Of a stretch of DNA of 64,000 nucleotides, positions 11,608 to 24,334 are shown in pieces. The stretch spans positions 2,170,001-2,234,000 of the forward strand of contig VNWV01000005.1 in NCBI GenBank assembly GCA_009801085.1, written 5' to 3'. Numbering within the stretch: position 1 is the stretch's first letter; every line of letters begins with the position of its first letter. Under the pieces are notes generated by a model. That model saw nothing but the letters and a program-made list of their open reading frames with translations, was not told where the DNA came from and ran no database searches. This stretch comes from Lasiodiplodia sp. COLG20. Lineage: Eukaryota; Ascomycota; Dothideomycetes; Botryosphaeriales; Botryosphaeriaceae. The position numbers and the translations under genes are program-made.

Positions 11608-13626
11608 ATGGAACGACTCAGCCGAAGCGAAAATGGCCTTAAGCTGCCGCAGTTTGAGGCCATCGACCTGAGCGACTGGAAACGCACGCCAACCGACGAC
11701 TGCCCGGACCCCGACCGCAGCTTCCTCTACGCCCCGCCGAGCGCCTACTCGACTCTTCCGCGCGACAACCTCAGCCCCGAAGATGAGAACCCGCTGCGCG
11801 CCCGCCGCTACAGCCGCAAGATCGAGGAAAGCAGCCGCTTTGGAATATGGACCCTGATCCTCCTGTTGCTGGCCATCATCATGGTCGTGCTGACCGCCCT
11901 CTACTCGACCGGCTCGGCCAAGTCCTTGATGAGAGGCAAGATCTTTGCCACGTCGTCCAGCAACGCCATCCTGCTGCTCCGCATCCTCACCGAGCTCTGC
12001 GCCGTCATCCTGAGCGCCCTGGTCATCGTCGTCGTCGAGGACTTGCAATGGGCCCTGGCCTCCAGGCCCGAGGGCGTCAGCCTGCTGCATTTTGTTGGCC
12101 TTGACTCGGGCACCGGAGTGTGGGGTCTGTGTCGGCTGCTGGCAACGGCCGACTGGAGGCAGAAGTACTCGAGCGCTTTCCGGTGAGTGCTGCTGCTGGC
12201 CGTCCCCCATCCCGTTGGCTAACCCCACCGCAGCCTTCTAGTCATTCTTTCAATCCCCCTTCCTGGTATCATTCTCATGGGTAAGTAAGCTTTGGCCGCC
12301 TAAGTGCCGCACCGTCGACGCTGACCTCACTGCAGGCGACATTAACATTGAGCTGGTCTTCTTCCCCGAGAAAACATACCAAGTGGCCGCTGGGCTTTCG
12401 GATTTCAACGCTTCGTACATATCACAGTTGACCGCTGTTTCCACCACTGCACTCCTGGTCCAGATGGGCAACCCCATCTGGTCGGATCGGGAATCCGTAT
12501 CAGTCGATCCTCTGGGTCCAGGCAGGGGGCACTGTACCGCTTCTAACACTTCGTCGGCCTGGGTGCCGTGCGAGGAATCCTACTTCATGTCTGGGGGCTT
12601 CAACTCCATCTCTCCGCAGGCCGACGATCTTGCCAGCTACCCGGAATCCAAGGCTTACGTTGTTCCGCATGTGAAAGGCTACCATGTAGAGTACGGCACC
12701 GTCCACGACATCAAGGCTCTCCACGATGACGGCAACTGCCATCTGATTGGAAGTGCCGCTGCCGCCGCATACTGGTGCTCCGCCATCGGCTCCGACCAGG
12801 AACTGCTTTTCGGTAAAGACTCATTTGCCCCTCTGTCTGCCTTTCGTTGCTGACGACCTACTCAGGCTCGGCCTACTGTCCCATATCTCTACAACTAAAC
12901 AGCAGCTGCCTAAACAGCACTTCGTGGACCTCCGAGCTGGATATCGCCACTTCCATGTTCGTCTACCGGCGCTTCGCAACCGTCAACTTCTCGCGCGCCA
13001 ACTTCTCCATCCTCTCCCTCACCGACCTCTCGGAGCCCAAGCAATATCCCATCTCGCTCGAGGATTACATGCTCGCCCTATCTTCCGTCGTTCCCGGCTT
13101 CAACTCGAGCGCCGACATCAAAGGCGACAACTCGCAACTGGCCGCCTACGCCGTGACCGCCCTCCCCATCAGCGACAGCCAGGTTGCCAAGAAGATCTCG
13201 CTCAAGGCCATCCGCAAGGCCATGTCCGTGCCGCTCGACTACTTCCAGGCCAACTACTTCGCCCCGGGCCCCAACATCTGGGAGCTCGAAACGCCGCGCT
13301 CCGGTCTGAACGAAGACATGTACACCGACCTCAGCATCTCCATCCTCTCGCACCAGGTCGTCGCCGGCCAGGTGTCGAGATGGCTGTTCATCGCGAGTGC
13401 TAGCGCCTTGATACTCATCTGCGCCGCCGCCATCGTTGCAACAATACGAATATGCGAGCGCAGGCCGCAGCGTTGCGGCTATCCGTCGTTGGATTTCGCC
13501 GCCGTTTGTGCTAGGGGCTCGACGGATGGGAACGGCCTTCACAGATCGCTGACGCGACTGGGAGAGCGTCCGAGCAAGTTCGAGGTCGCGAGCAGGATCA
13601 AGGACGAGCGCATTGTTTTGAGGTAG
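11608..13626 (+). CDS. Fungal multi-span membrane protein with large ectodomain, function unknown
   Basis: Four exons, 11608-12182, 12234-12280, 12336-12812 and 12866-13626, are joined through introns of 51, 55 and 53 nt with GTGAGT/GTAAGT/GTAAAG donors, giving 619 residues. The N-terminus is cytosolic-looking (DLSDWKRTPTDD). Hydrophobic spans follow near residues 80-100 (IWTLILLLLAIIMVVLTALY), 118-142 (ILLLRILTELCAVILSALVIVVV) and 193-208 (LVILSIPLPGIILM). A ~330-residue region with several Cys and many N-x-S/T sequons (for example NSSCLNSTS and NFSRANFS) precedes a last span (WLFIASASALILICAAAIVATI) and a ~55-residue basic tail. This four-span, large-ectodomain layout is common among fungal surface proteins of unknown role. 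Nothing indicates transport or an enzyme. Confidence 0.85.
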
Positions 13627-15044
13627 GGCGAGCGCTCCGTTTTTATCGGCATAGATGAGGGAAAGTTTCGCTTCTTCTATTTTCTCTTCTTGTCCTAAAA
13701 GGACCGTAGCTTCGCTACTTTTTCACCTCCCATGTATTTTTACGTTCTTCTGAGATAATTTCTCGTATTTCCTCCTGCGTACGATACCCATGATAGAACG
13801 AGCGGAGTCGGACGTTCAACATAAATAAATCGAATAGATAAAAAGCAAAAGAGTTCTCTAGAGGCACAACGCAAAGATTATTCAACCCCATGACATGAGC
13901 GAAATGAAGAGCCCACTGCCTTGGATAGCTCTGATGAATCCCACCGAATTTTAGAACCCAGCCTCTACATGGAATTCTTAAGCTAGTTTTTTTACTTGCC
14001 TCGCTGCAGGAAGACAGACTGTTACTATCGTGCCGGAAGATGCAAGAATAGAGACAGCTCCCACAACCATTTATCCCTGACATTAGTGACGCCATTGACA
14101 CGCAAACAGCTTTGGGTCCGTGCAAATAGTCGAGGGAACAAACATTAGCAGCACAGTGATTGGAATCTTACGCGCGGGATGGCAGGAACAGAACCAGGTG
14201 ATGAAAATGACACGGCCGATGGACGAGTAAGAATGTAAATGTTTCATATGTTTTGTCTACCCCTCTCACTCCTATCCGTATGCCCAATACTTCCGTAGCC
14301 ACTTTTGAACTTTGTAGACACTATTTTAGACACACATGCACTGAAAAGCTTCCAACCCACTACCCTTCATATCCTTCTCTTGCATGAAAAGCTCAGAGAA
14401 GACGTGTAGTTGGTCATCATGAGAGTTGAGGCCCATAAGACCCTTATATTCTAACGTAAAATGTCCCAACTTTACCGTCTGTCACAAGATCAAAGTTGAA
14501 AGGGTCAAAGGCTATGAGTGTAGCAGGTCTGAGCGGAGACAGTATGTTAGCTGATCGCTCTTTTCGGAAATGTTGGGCAAGTTGAGTGGTAGTGTGGGCT
14601 TGTCAGGATAAAGGATTTGGTACGAATAGCTGAATTTCCGCAGTTTTGTTCGGAAGGGGAATCGCTAAATCATCATTGGAAATAAAAAAGGCACTGCGAT
14701 CAGGATGTATCGAAGCAGTACATAAATAGAAATGAAGGATTGAACATACCGTTTTGAATGTTGAGAGTAATTTGCCTGTGTGCACAAAGTACCGATGAAG
14801 GGCACAGGGATGAAGTAAAATCATGACTTTTTTTAATCATCACTACGGACCACTACGCAAAGGAAGTGGGTTTAGAAGTACAAAAGTCGTCGTAACCGAA
14901 CCTTTGATCTGTCCCACCACGAACTCCGCCAGCAAAACTATATGCTAGATGCCCGATGCCGTCAGCGGTATAAAAACGGAAAAACTAGAAAACCGTAACG
15001 CATGAAATAAGAGAACGCTAACTAGAAGCTGGGTATGAAATCAT
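13627..15044. other. Intergenic spacer between convergent genes
   Basis: This AT-rich stretch lies between the convergent membrane-protein and hsp90 genes and must hold both 3'UTRs. Short minus-strand frames (13715-14125, 14603-14824) lack coding character. No repeat was recognised. Confidence 0.5.
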
Positions 15045-17207
15045 CTAGTCAACCTCCTCCATGGCGCTCTCGCCAGTGGCCTCGGCCGAAACCTCCTCGG
15101 TGGCGGCCTCCTCCGAGGTCTCCGCAGACTCGTCCACGTTGAGACCCAGCGAGACGAGCTTGTGAATGCGCTCGGCGAACTGGACGGGCTCCTCAATGGT
15201 GAAGCCGGAGACGAGCAGCGAAGTCTCGAAGAGCAGCTGGGCAATGGACTTGACGGTGCGGTCCTCCTCGCCGTCAGTCTCGACCTTGCGCTTGAGCTCC
15301 TTGATGATGGGGCTCTTGGGCGAGATCTCAAAAGTCTTCTTCGAGCTCATGTAGCTGGACATGGAGGTGTCACGGAGGGCCTGGGCCTTCATGATACGCT
15401 CCATGTTGGCGGACCAACCGAACTGGCCGGTACGGATGGCGCAAGGAGAGCCGATGAGCTTGTGGGAGACGACGACCTTCTCAACCTTGTCGCCGAGAAC
15501 GTTCTTGAGGGCCTTGGCAAGGGGCTCGTACTCCTTCTCCTCGGCCTCGCGGGCCTTCTTCTCCTCCTCGGTCTCCTCGAGCTCGAAGTCCTTGGTGATG
15601 TCGACGAGCTTCTTGCCATCGAACTCCTTGAGCTGGGTCATGGCATACTCATCAATGGGGTCGACAAGGAAGAGAACCTCGAAGTTCTTCTCCTTGAGGA
15701 TGTCAAGGAAGGGAGACTTCTGCACAGCCTTGAGCGACTCGCCAGTGATGTAGTAGACCTGCTTCTGGTGCTCAGGCATGCGGGTGATGTAGTCGGTGAG
15801 AGAAGTGGTCTCGTCACCAGACTTGGTGGAGTGGAAGCGGAGGAGCTTGGCCAGAGACTGGCGGTTCTGGGCATCCTCGTGGATACCGAGCTTGATGTTC
15901 TTGCTGAAGGCGCTGTAGAACTTGTCGAACTGCTCGCGGTCCTCGGCGATCTCGTTGAAGAGCTCGAGGGTCTTCTTGACGACGTTCTTGCGGATGACCT
16001 TCATGATCTTGTTCTGCTGAAGAGTCTCGCGAGACAGGTTGAGAGGAAGGTCCTCGGAGTCGACGACACCCTTGATGAAGCCGAGCCACTCGGGGATGAG
16101 GTCGGTGGCGTCGTCAGTGATGAAGACGCGGCGGACGTAGAGCTTGATGTTGTTCTTGGACTTCTTGGTCTCGAACAGGTCGAAGGGAGCACGCTTGGGA
16201 ACGAAGAGGATGGCGCGGAACTCAAGCTGACCCTCGACGGAGAAGTGTTTGACGGCAAGGTGGTCCTCCCAGTCGTTGGAGAGCGACTTGTAGAAGGAGG
16301 CGTACTCCTCCTGCGAGATGTCCTGGGGGTTCCGGGTCCAGATGGGCTTGGTCTTGTTGAGCTCCTCCTCCTCGATCTTGGACTCCTTGACCTTCTTGGT
16401 TTTCTTCTCCTTCTTCTCCTCCTCCTCGTCGTCGACCTCCTCGACCTTGGGCTTGTTGTCGTCGGCCTCATCCTCCTTCTTCTCCTCGGCCTCCTCATCA
16501 GGGACCTCGGTCTCGGTCTCCTTGAGGACGTGGAGGTAGATGGGGTAGGAGATGAACTCGGAGTGCTTCTTGACGACCTCCTTGATCCTGCTCTCGTTCA
16601 GGTAGTCGGTCTGCTCCTCCTTGAGGTGGAGGATGATCTTGGTACCACGGCCAAGCTGCTCGCCCTCAGTGTCCTGGGTGATCTGGAAAGTACCACCGGC
16701 ACTCGACTCCCAAATGTACTGCTCGTCATCGTTGTGCTTGGAGACGACGGTAACCTTGTCGGCGACGAGGTAGGCGGAGTAGAAACCAACACCGAACTGA
16801 CCGATCATGGAGACATCAGCGCCGGCGGAGAGCGCCTCCATGAACTGCTTGGTACCCGAGCGGGCAATGGTACCGAGGTTGTTGACGAGGTCCTAGGGCA
16901 GAGTCAGCGCTGCTGTCAACCGTGTGGCGAGGCAAGCAGAGATACTTACAGCCTTGGTCATACCAATACCGGTGTCCCTGATGGTGAGGGTCTTGGCCTC
17001 CTTGTTGGGGATGATGTCGATGCGGAGGTCCTTGCCGCTGTCAAGCTTGCTGGGGTCCGACAGGGCCTCATAGCGGATCTTGTCGAGGGCATCCGAGCAG
17101 TTGGAGATCAGTTCTCTCAGGAAGATCTCCTTGTTCGAGTAGACGGTGTTGATGATAAGGCCGAGAAGCTGAGAGATCTCAGCCTGGAACTCGAAGGTCT
17201 CACCCAT
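15045..17207 (-). CDS. HSP90: Hsp90 molecular chaperone
   Basis: Two exons, 16950-17207 and 15045-16892, join in phase 0 over a 57-nt intron, giving 701 residues, the normal length for a cytosolic Hsp90. It is an ATP-dependent chaperone dimer that matures kinases, steroid-receptor-type clients and other proteins. Visible hallmarks are the N-terminal GHKL ATPase ([72 protein letters not shown]), an acidic/Lys-rich charged linker (about residues 215-265), the middle domain with [15 protein letters not shown], and the C-terminal MEEVD that binds TPR co-chaperones. Strong codon bias indicates high expression, and this bias also leaves the opposite strand open for 685 codons. A probable 5'UTR intron and heat-shock elements lie upstream. 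Confidence 0.98.
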
Positions 17208-17239
17208 GGTGGCGGATAAGGTGTGCGGCGGATGGGGTC

Positions 17240-17419
17240 CTGCAAAGCGTACAGTGTCAGCGACCACGTTACGATGGAGAATCTAGGCGGCGCAGGCGCT
17301 GATAGAGACGGCTGCCCGACTCTGGACGAAGGCCGAGCGCGCAATGGCGCGGCGGTGCAGAGATAGGCAGAACAGTCCAGCGGACGAGGCTGAGAAGTGC
17401 TTGGGACGGGCGGACTTAC
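17240..17419 (-). other. Probable 5'UTR intron of hsp90
   Basis: Reading the minus strand, a GTAAGT donor (17419) follows a C/T-rich leader. A CGCTGAC branch-like site and a TTTGCAG acceptor end at 17240, 32 nt upstream of the Hsp90 start codon. The length is 180 nt. No transcript evidence is available, so this is an inference from splice signals. Confidence 0.55.
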
Positions 17420-17576
17420 TATGAAGGGGGTATAAAGTCTAGAAAAGGAAAACGTGAAGAGGAAGGGTTTTTGGGGTGCACCGAGATGCAAGAAACTTGT
17501 GGAGAGGTTTGTGTTGTGGAGAGGAAAGAATTTGGTGTGCAGCTTCTGTTCTTAAACTCAGCGCGCCAGCATCACC

Positions 17577-17589
17577 GAACCTTCTGGAT
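17577..17589. promoter_or_regulatory. Heat-shock element upstream of hsp90
   Basis: The sequence GAAccTTCtgGAt carries alternating 5-bp heat-shock-factor units, the third imperfect. It lies about 370 bp upstream of the start codon and about 160 bp upstream of the proposed 5'UTR intron donor, a plausible place for HSF binding. Confidence 0.55.
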
Positions 17590-17729
17590 AGAGCTCGGTG
17601 CCGCAACTGGCTCGTGCGCACAAGCACGAAAGCGGCTAGCCACCTCGACCGCCCGCTGTGCCGCTTCTCACCAGGGCAAGTGTGAAGCCGCAGTCGACGA
17701 GAGCCGCATCCTCAGCCTCGACATCCGGT

Positions 17730-17742
17730 TTCCAGAATGCTC
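17730..17742. promoter_or_regulatory. Second possible heat-shock element
   Basis: TTCcaGAA is an exact inverted pair of heat-shock-factor units, followed by tgcTCC, an off-register and imperfect third. It lies 520 bp upstream of the Hsp90 start and could cooperate with the nearer element. A short motif such as this can also occur by chance. Confidence 0.35.
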
Positions 17743-20700
17743 CAGCGTCTTTGAGAAGCTACCGCTCCGCCTGGACGCCGCTCTGCACCCCCCCTTCAGT
17801 GCAAGGCTGCCGGCGCTCCAGGCAAGCGCGAGGCTGCGACGAGGCTGACAACAACAGCAGGCAGACACTCAGTGCAGCTGGTGTTTGCTCTCACGCAGGC
17901 AGACGCTGCGCACCGCCCCGGGATCCCGCTTGCCTCCAAGGCAGTTTCCATGCACAAGCTCATCTTCTTCGGGCTTCGTCTCGTCCCGTCGATCCTCAGG
18001 TTCAACGGCCCAGGCGCCGATCCGGCCCTGCACTGGACCCTGAATACCTCACGTAGATAGGTGCCGTGGCGCCAGACTCGAAGCATCCGCCAAGCCATCA
18101 GAGGTCCGTTCCATGCATATCCGCTTCAGCTTCATCTCGGCTCGAAGATGAACGTGTGTTTCGACAATCTTCGATAGCAGCCTTCTTCTGCAATTTCCTC
18201 TGCTTTCGCGCACGATCTTTCTGGTTATGACTCCTGAATATCCGATATGATTGACGTGTGAGCCGTAGCCATCATTGGTGATACAGGAAAATCAAGCCAC
18301 GCACAAGCGGGCAAACTTTCAGAAGGTGCCAAGCAAGTGAAAGAGCACTTGATGGCAATCATTTCAACTGCGACCTCCAACGAGAAATCCCAACACCAAT
18401 GACTGGAATACCGCGAAGTTCATACCCGTTTTGTGTACCCTCAGTCCCTCGTCTTGGCGTACTCCGTCCCGCAGTTTTGTTTTCAGCAACGAGAGCCATC
18501 ATTGAATTAATCAAACAGTGTAATCATAGATTTGAGTCTTGATTAGTCCATGCGCAGTCCAGTGGTTCCCGGGGCTAGGGGAATGAAGATGCTGCGAGAT
18601 GTTCCAAGTTCAATATCTTAGTTCGTTGCGAGAAGCAGTTGCCTGTCCAAGCACATTACCTGCCATTTGATCATCCTCTCATGCCCTATTGGTTCACGGT
18701 GAAGGGTCTACCAGCCAAACATGACAATGTACCAATTCCTTGGTCTCCTCCCGCTATGATGCGCTCTACCATTATCCAGTATTCCCTCACTTCTACCGTA
18801 CATAACCCTTTGCATTCTCTAAAGTTGTCTCTTGCTCCTCGCTCCGCTATCTCAATTCATCGAGTCTTTAGAGAGCAAAGACAACACTTGCACTGGATAT
18901 TTCTCGCTTCAAGGGGAATATACTTTACTGACCGAGTCAGCAAAGCTCATGAATAAGAGTAAGACTTACACGCGGACGCCGTTGGCGCGTATGCACCACA
19001 CTACAACTTGATAGTGCTGCACGTCATCACGAAGCACCGGTGAGCACCACTAAAAACCATCCGTGACCTGCAGTACTTGGAACCAATGTCGCCATAATTC
19101 ACACCCGGTCCTGCTGGCATCGTCAACGGGGCCACGAGTTCGATAGGAAAGTCTTGAATGGCCTTGACTGGTAAACGACTATTGATCTAAGCTGCTCTCT
19201 CGATACTCGTTGATCACGTACACTCCTATCAAAAGGAGCCGCAAACGCCAATCCCCAGGCTCCCCTTTACCCCTCCCCCAACACCACGGGCCGTCTCTCC
19301 ATTCTGCACGTCAACCAGCACGCGCACCCGTCCGGGACGCGCGCCCCCTCCACGCTACCCGAGCCGACGCCCCAAAGCAAGCCATACCGCCACTGTTCGA
19401 TCGCACGGTGGCCCATGCCGTAAAAGGAGGCTTGCGGGCGGGAGCAGGTGCACGTCATTGACCGTTGCCCTGCACGACCAAAGGTATGATCCGCGCGCGC
19501 GTACGCGCATGCAGATGTACGAGCGAACAATGCAGTCCTATTGTTTCCTTCCTTCAACCCGTCGGATTGGAGTCGGAGGCGAGCAGGAATGCCGAATGCA
19601 ACCGGAAACGCGTGGCAACCGTGCGTGCGTTTCGTATCTCATTGCAAGAAAGTAAGTAAGCATCTCGGCGACTACAATGGCAGATTCTAGAATGGTGCAC
19701 AAATGTCCAGCTAGCTACGGTCGTGAATGCGCAACGTAAACATCGGTGCTTTCAGTGGAAGGAACCTGGTCTCGAAGCCTTGATAACATCCGCTCACGTC
19801 AGCCGCTGATTGAGTGCTCGAGGGCCCCTGTAGAAGTCGAGAGTTGAGAAAGTCTAGATACGCGTCACGTCAAGATCTAGAAGGATCTCGTACCGGTCAG
19901 CCCCTCCATTTCGATTTTCGTATCCCGCCAAAAGCAAGATTCAAGGCGAATCCGGCTCATCCAATCATGATGTACCTACCACGGTCAGACACGGCTTCCT
20001 ACAGGGCAGACGCACGCTGCACTCAGCCTGGTCTCTACGGCTGCGGCGGCAATCGAACGACCGGTCAAGAAAGGATCGGGCCGAGATAACTGTATTTGCA
20101 GTTGATGGGGCAGGTGAGAGGTGGATGACCTGCATCTGGCGAGGGGGTTCCGTGCATAGCGATTGGACGTCTCTTGAGACCCCCAACGACAATTTAGCGC
20201 TTACCTCTTGAGGGACATGGTTGCGCCATACTCAAACAGCCACATGAGGTCTGTACGCAGAGGCTTTGCTTCCTTTCTCTTTACGAAAGGCAAACATGAT
20301 TGAACCGGGATATGATGCTACCGTGCTTTCTTCAGAGACTGGATTGTATTTTCCCATGCGAAAAAGGAAATCTCATTTGGTAGACAGAGAACGCATGGAT
20401 CATGCCCACTTGTCCACTCCGCTCAGAGCATACACGCACCAGGATAGGCGAAAAGAAGAAGCACCACTAACGACAAAACAGGGTAGAGGGAAAGGAGTAA
20501 AAACAATCAGAAATACAGCAGTGTCTGGAAAGAAAGGAGAAAATTGAGAGGGCAGCCGGGAAACCAGTCGCAAGAGTCAGGGCGCCGTTGCGGGAGGAGG
20601 AAAGATGAGGAGCAGCCCAGTAAAATGCCTCGTCTTTCCCCGCGGTCATCCCACTGTCCGCCTCACGCATGTCCTGTACCGCAAGAACCTCTGTCTCCGC

Positions 20701-21309
20701 CGCCTGTTCTTGCCCCAAACAAACCTAATTTATGATGACCGCATGACGATTTGACCGATTAGCTGTAGAAAAACACATGAATCGACGCGTGCAATATCGT
20801 CGACGAGCCCAAAAAAGACAAAATCCGTATGACTCGCTTTGCAGGCAGATGAAGCCGAAACACCCACGTGGCGCGTTGAGAAAGGAGAAAACTGCATGTA
20901 TTGAGCCCCCAGCGTTATGAATCCATAGCTTCATTGTCCATGCATCCATGCCCGAGTGTACACCAATTGAAGTGTTATGCCCTTCTAGGTTGTCCCTGTT
21001 CGTCTTTCCGCCGGCGAGTCGACGCAAGGGAATGCCGTATGATTTCGTGTGGTGAACCTCCGGGTTTCTTAGGATCCGTACGAAAGCGTCTGTTCGATGG
21101 ATGTCGAGGGTGATAGAAGCGGTGTAACAGTCTTCGTTCGATTGCTCCACCTTTCGAGTTTCGACATAGGAAGTAACTCATAAAGGATACAGGCCATTTT
21201 CGGTCGTCGACGAGGGCGCGTATGATCATGGTGGGACGGTGTGTTCTTTATCTCCGGCCGAACCTGCTACACGGAAAATATCGGTAAATCGTTCATAGGC
21301 ATTTCATCT
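17743..21309. other. Long intergenic spacer
   Basis: The 3.6 kb between the hsp90 promoter and the 3' end of the PP1 gene is without supportable coding sequence. Only scattered frames under about 150 codons occur, none with domain-like composition. No tRNA-like or transposon-like structure was noticed. Confidence 0.45.
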
Positions 21310-22477
<1,168 letters not shown>

Positions 22478-24334
22478 GTCGGGCAGTTGCCGCAGGCAGC
22501 CGCGTGGTCGAGGAAGGGAGGTGGGGTGTGGGGTTGGCGGTCAGTGGAGGCGAGGACGCGCCGGTTGAGAGGAGATGAAGGTGATGCGAAGCCCTGGTCT
22601 TGCTCGAGCGATAGGGTTAGCGGATTCCCTTGTTGTCGTTGTGCGACTGTCGCAAATTGCGCGTGGAGGAGGAGAAGGGTGTCGAGCATTGCGGGAGCCG
22701 GGAGCCGCGAAAAAAAACTTACCGATGGCCCTTGAACCCCCGACGCCGGCAAACGAAGGTGCTGTTAGCGGCGCTTCAGTACAAGCTGGATCGACAGTGC
22801 GCGTTCTGGGTCGGAGCCCCTCAGGAAGTCGCCTCGTGGCGATGCCGAAATCACGCGACTTCGCACAATAACGATAAGCGTGCGAGCAGTCCGCGGCGGC
22901 AGAGGGGTGGGCGTGCGATGCGGCGCAGCTCGAGAGAAGCGCTTGGTGCTGTGCTGTCAGCGTCTACAGGAGACTGTTGTCGGTGGCCGTGGCTCGGTCG
23001 AGCGTGTCGTATTCACCGCCAAGCTGGGTCGCGGCTGCAGCAGGACAGGGCCGTCGCACAGGAGACGGCGTGGCAAAGAGTCGCTTTGTGGGTGAGCAGA
23101 GCGTGGGGTGTGGTGCTGGGTGGGCAGCGCAGGCTGTGGTGAGGCTGATGGGCGCGGTGGAGGTCGGGCGTTGACAGACGTGAAGTTTGTCGGTTTCAAA
23201 GTGAGCCTTCTCTCGTTTAGGAACGGGCAGGAATGCACGGTCTCTGGCCGCAAATTGCAGATCGTCCGTACGAGAGGAATGCGTTTCAGCCAGCGAGCGC
23301 GCTGCAGAGAGGTGCGTCTAGGGCGACAGGGACGAGTGACGGAGAGCAGGCGTTGTGTCGAGGAGGAGGGCGGCCAAAACCGTCGCATCCACAGCCCACG
23401 TCGCCCCAACCGGGTTTAGGGCGGCCATCAATCAAACGCTAAGCATCACAGGCCTTGCAGCGAGAGCACAACAGCAGCGGCCGCTCTGCCAAAGCGCCCA
23501 GTGCGCTCACGCTCGCGGCGCCCTCGACTCTGCGAGCGCTCGTTTTGGCGCCCAAGGGGCGTGCTGCGATTATTGTTTACCTGTGCCGCGGCACTGCCCC
23601 TCCGCCGCTTCCACGCGTCCCTGAAAGGCTCCTCTTCGCTAGGCAGCTGGACGGGAGGCCCCTAGCAGACAAAGGCCGCAGCAGCCCGCGCCCGCGCTGA
23701 CTAACCGCCGCCTGCGGGCCAAGCGCCGGCGAGCGGCAACGAGGGGGCGCCTCTCCACGAGCCTCTGCCTGCCATGGAACAGCACTGTCCCCTCCAGATC
23801 ACTGCGTCACGTGCGCCGCGATCGCAGATCCCCAGCCGCCGGGCGTGATCGACATGGACGCCGCGCAAGGCAAGTGTGGCAAGTGGACGAAAGGTGGCAT
23901 ATCCATTTTGCTTCGCTCTTCGTGTACGCATTTCCCCGGCTATCAAAAGACTGACATGCCTCCCTCTATGCTATGCTTGTAACTAGTCCCGTCTCCAACG
24001 CGGATAAAACAACACTAGCCGTCCCATAATATACATCCAGATAAACGAGAGCAAGACAAAAAACACTAATTGCGGAGCCCTCAAGGCATCCGCACCATGC
24101 AAATGCTCGAAACCCAACAACAGGAAACAGAAGACGACTGGATATCTGAGAAAACCCACCCTTGGACCCAAGAACGCCGGCCTCGTATGCTACAAATTAC
24201 GTCGTACTCGTGAACCCTATTCGGATTGAATCTGAAGTGGAGAGAAAATCATGCCGTTCATGAGAATCGACCTCGCCGTCAATATGCCGATAATTTTATG
24301 CAGCCTCGAAAGCAATCGAAACACGACTTTTTTT
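22478..24334. other. Intergenic spacer
   Basis: This is the PP1 promoter side followed by the 3' side of the LRR gene. It is GC-rich to about 23.8 kb. Frames on both strands are Arg/Pro-rich and look non-coding. Confidence 0.5.

Noticed and set aside
13715..14125. 136-codon minus-strand frame
   Set aside because: AT-rich 3' spacer, no homology recognised, weak codon bias.
15162..17219. 685-codon open frame on the plus strand opposite hsp90
   Set aside because: It is the mirror of a highly biased coding strand: Leu/Asp/Val-rich translation with no domain. Known effect of codon bias in highly expressed genes.
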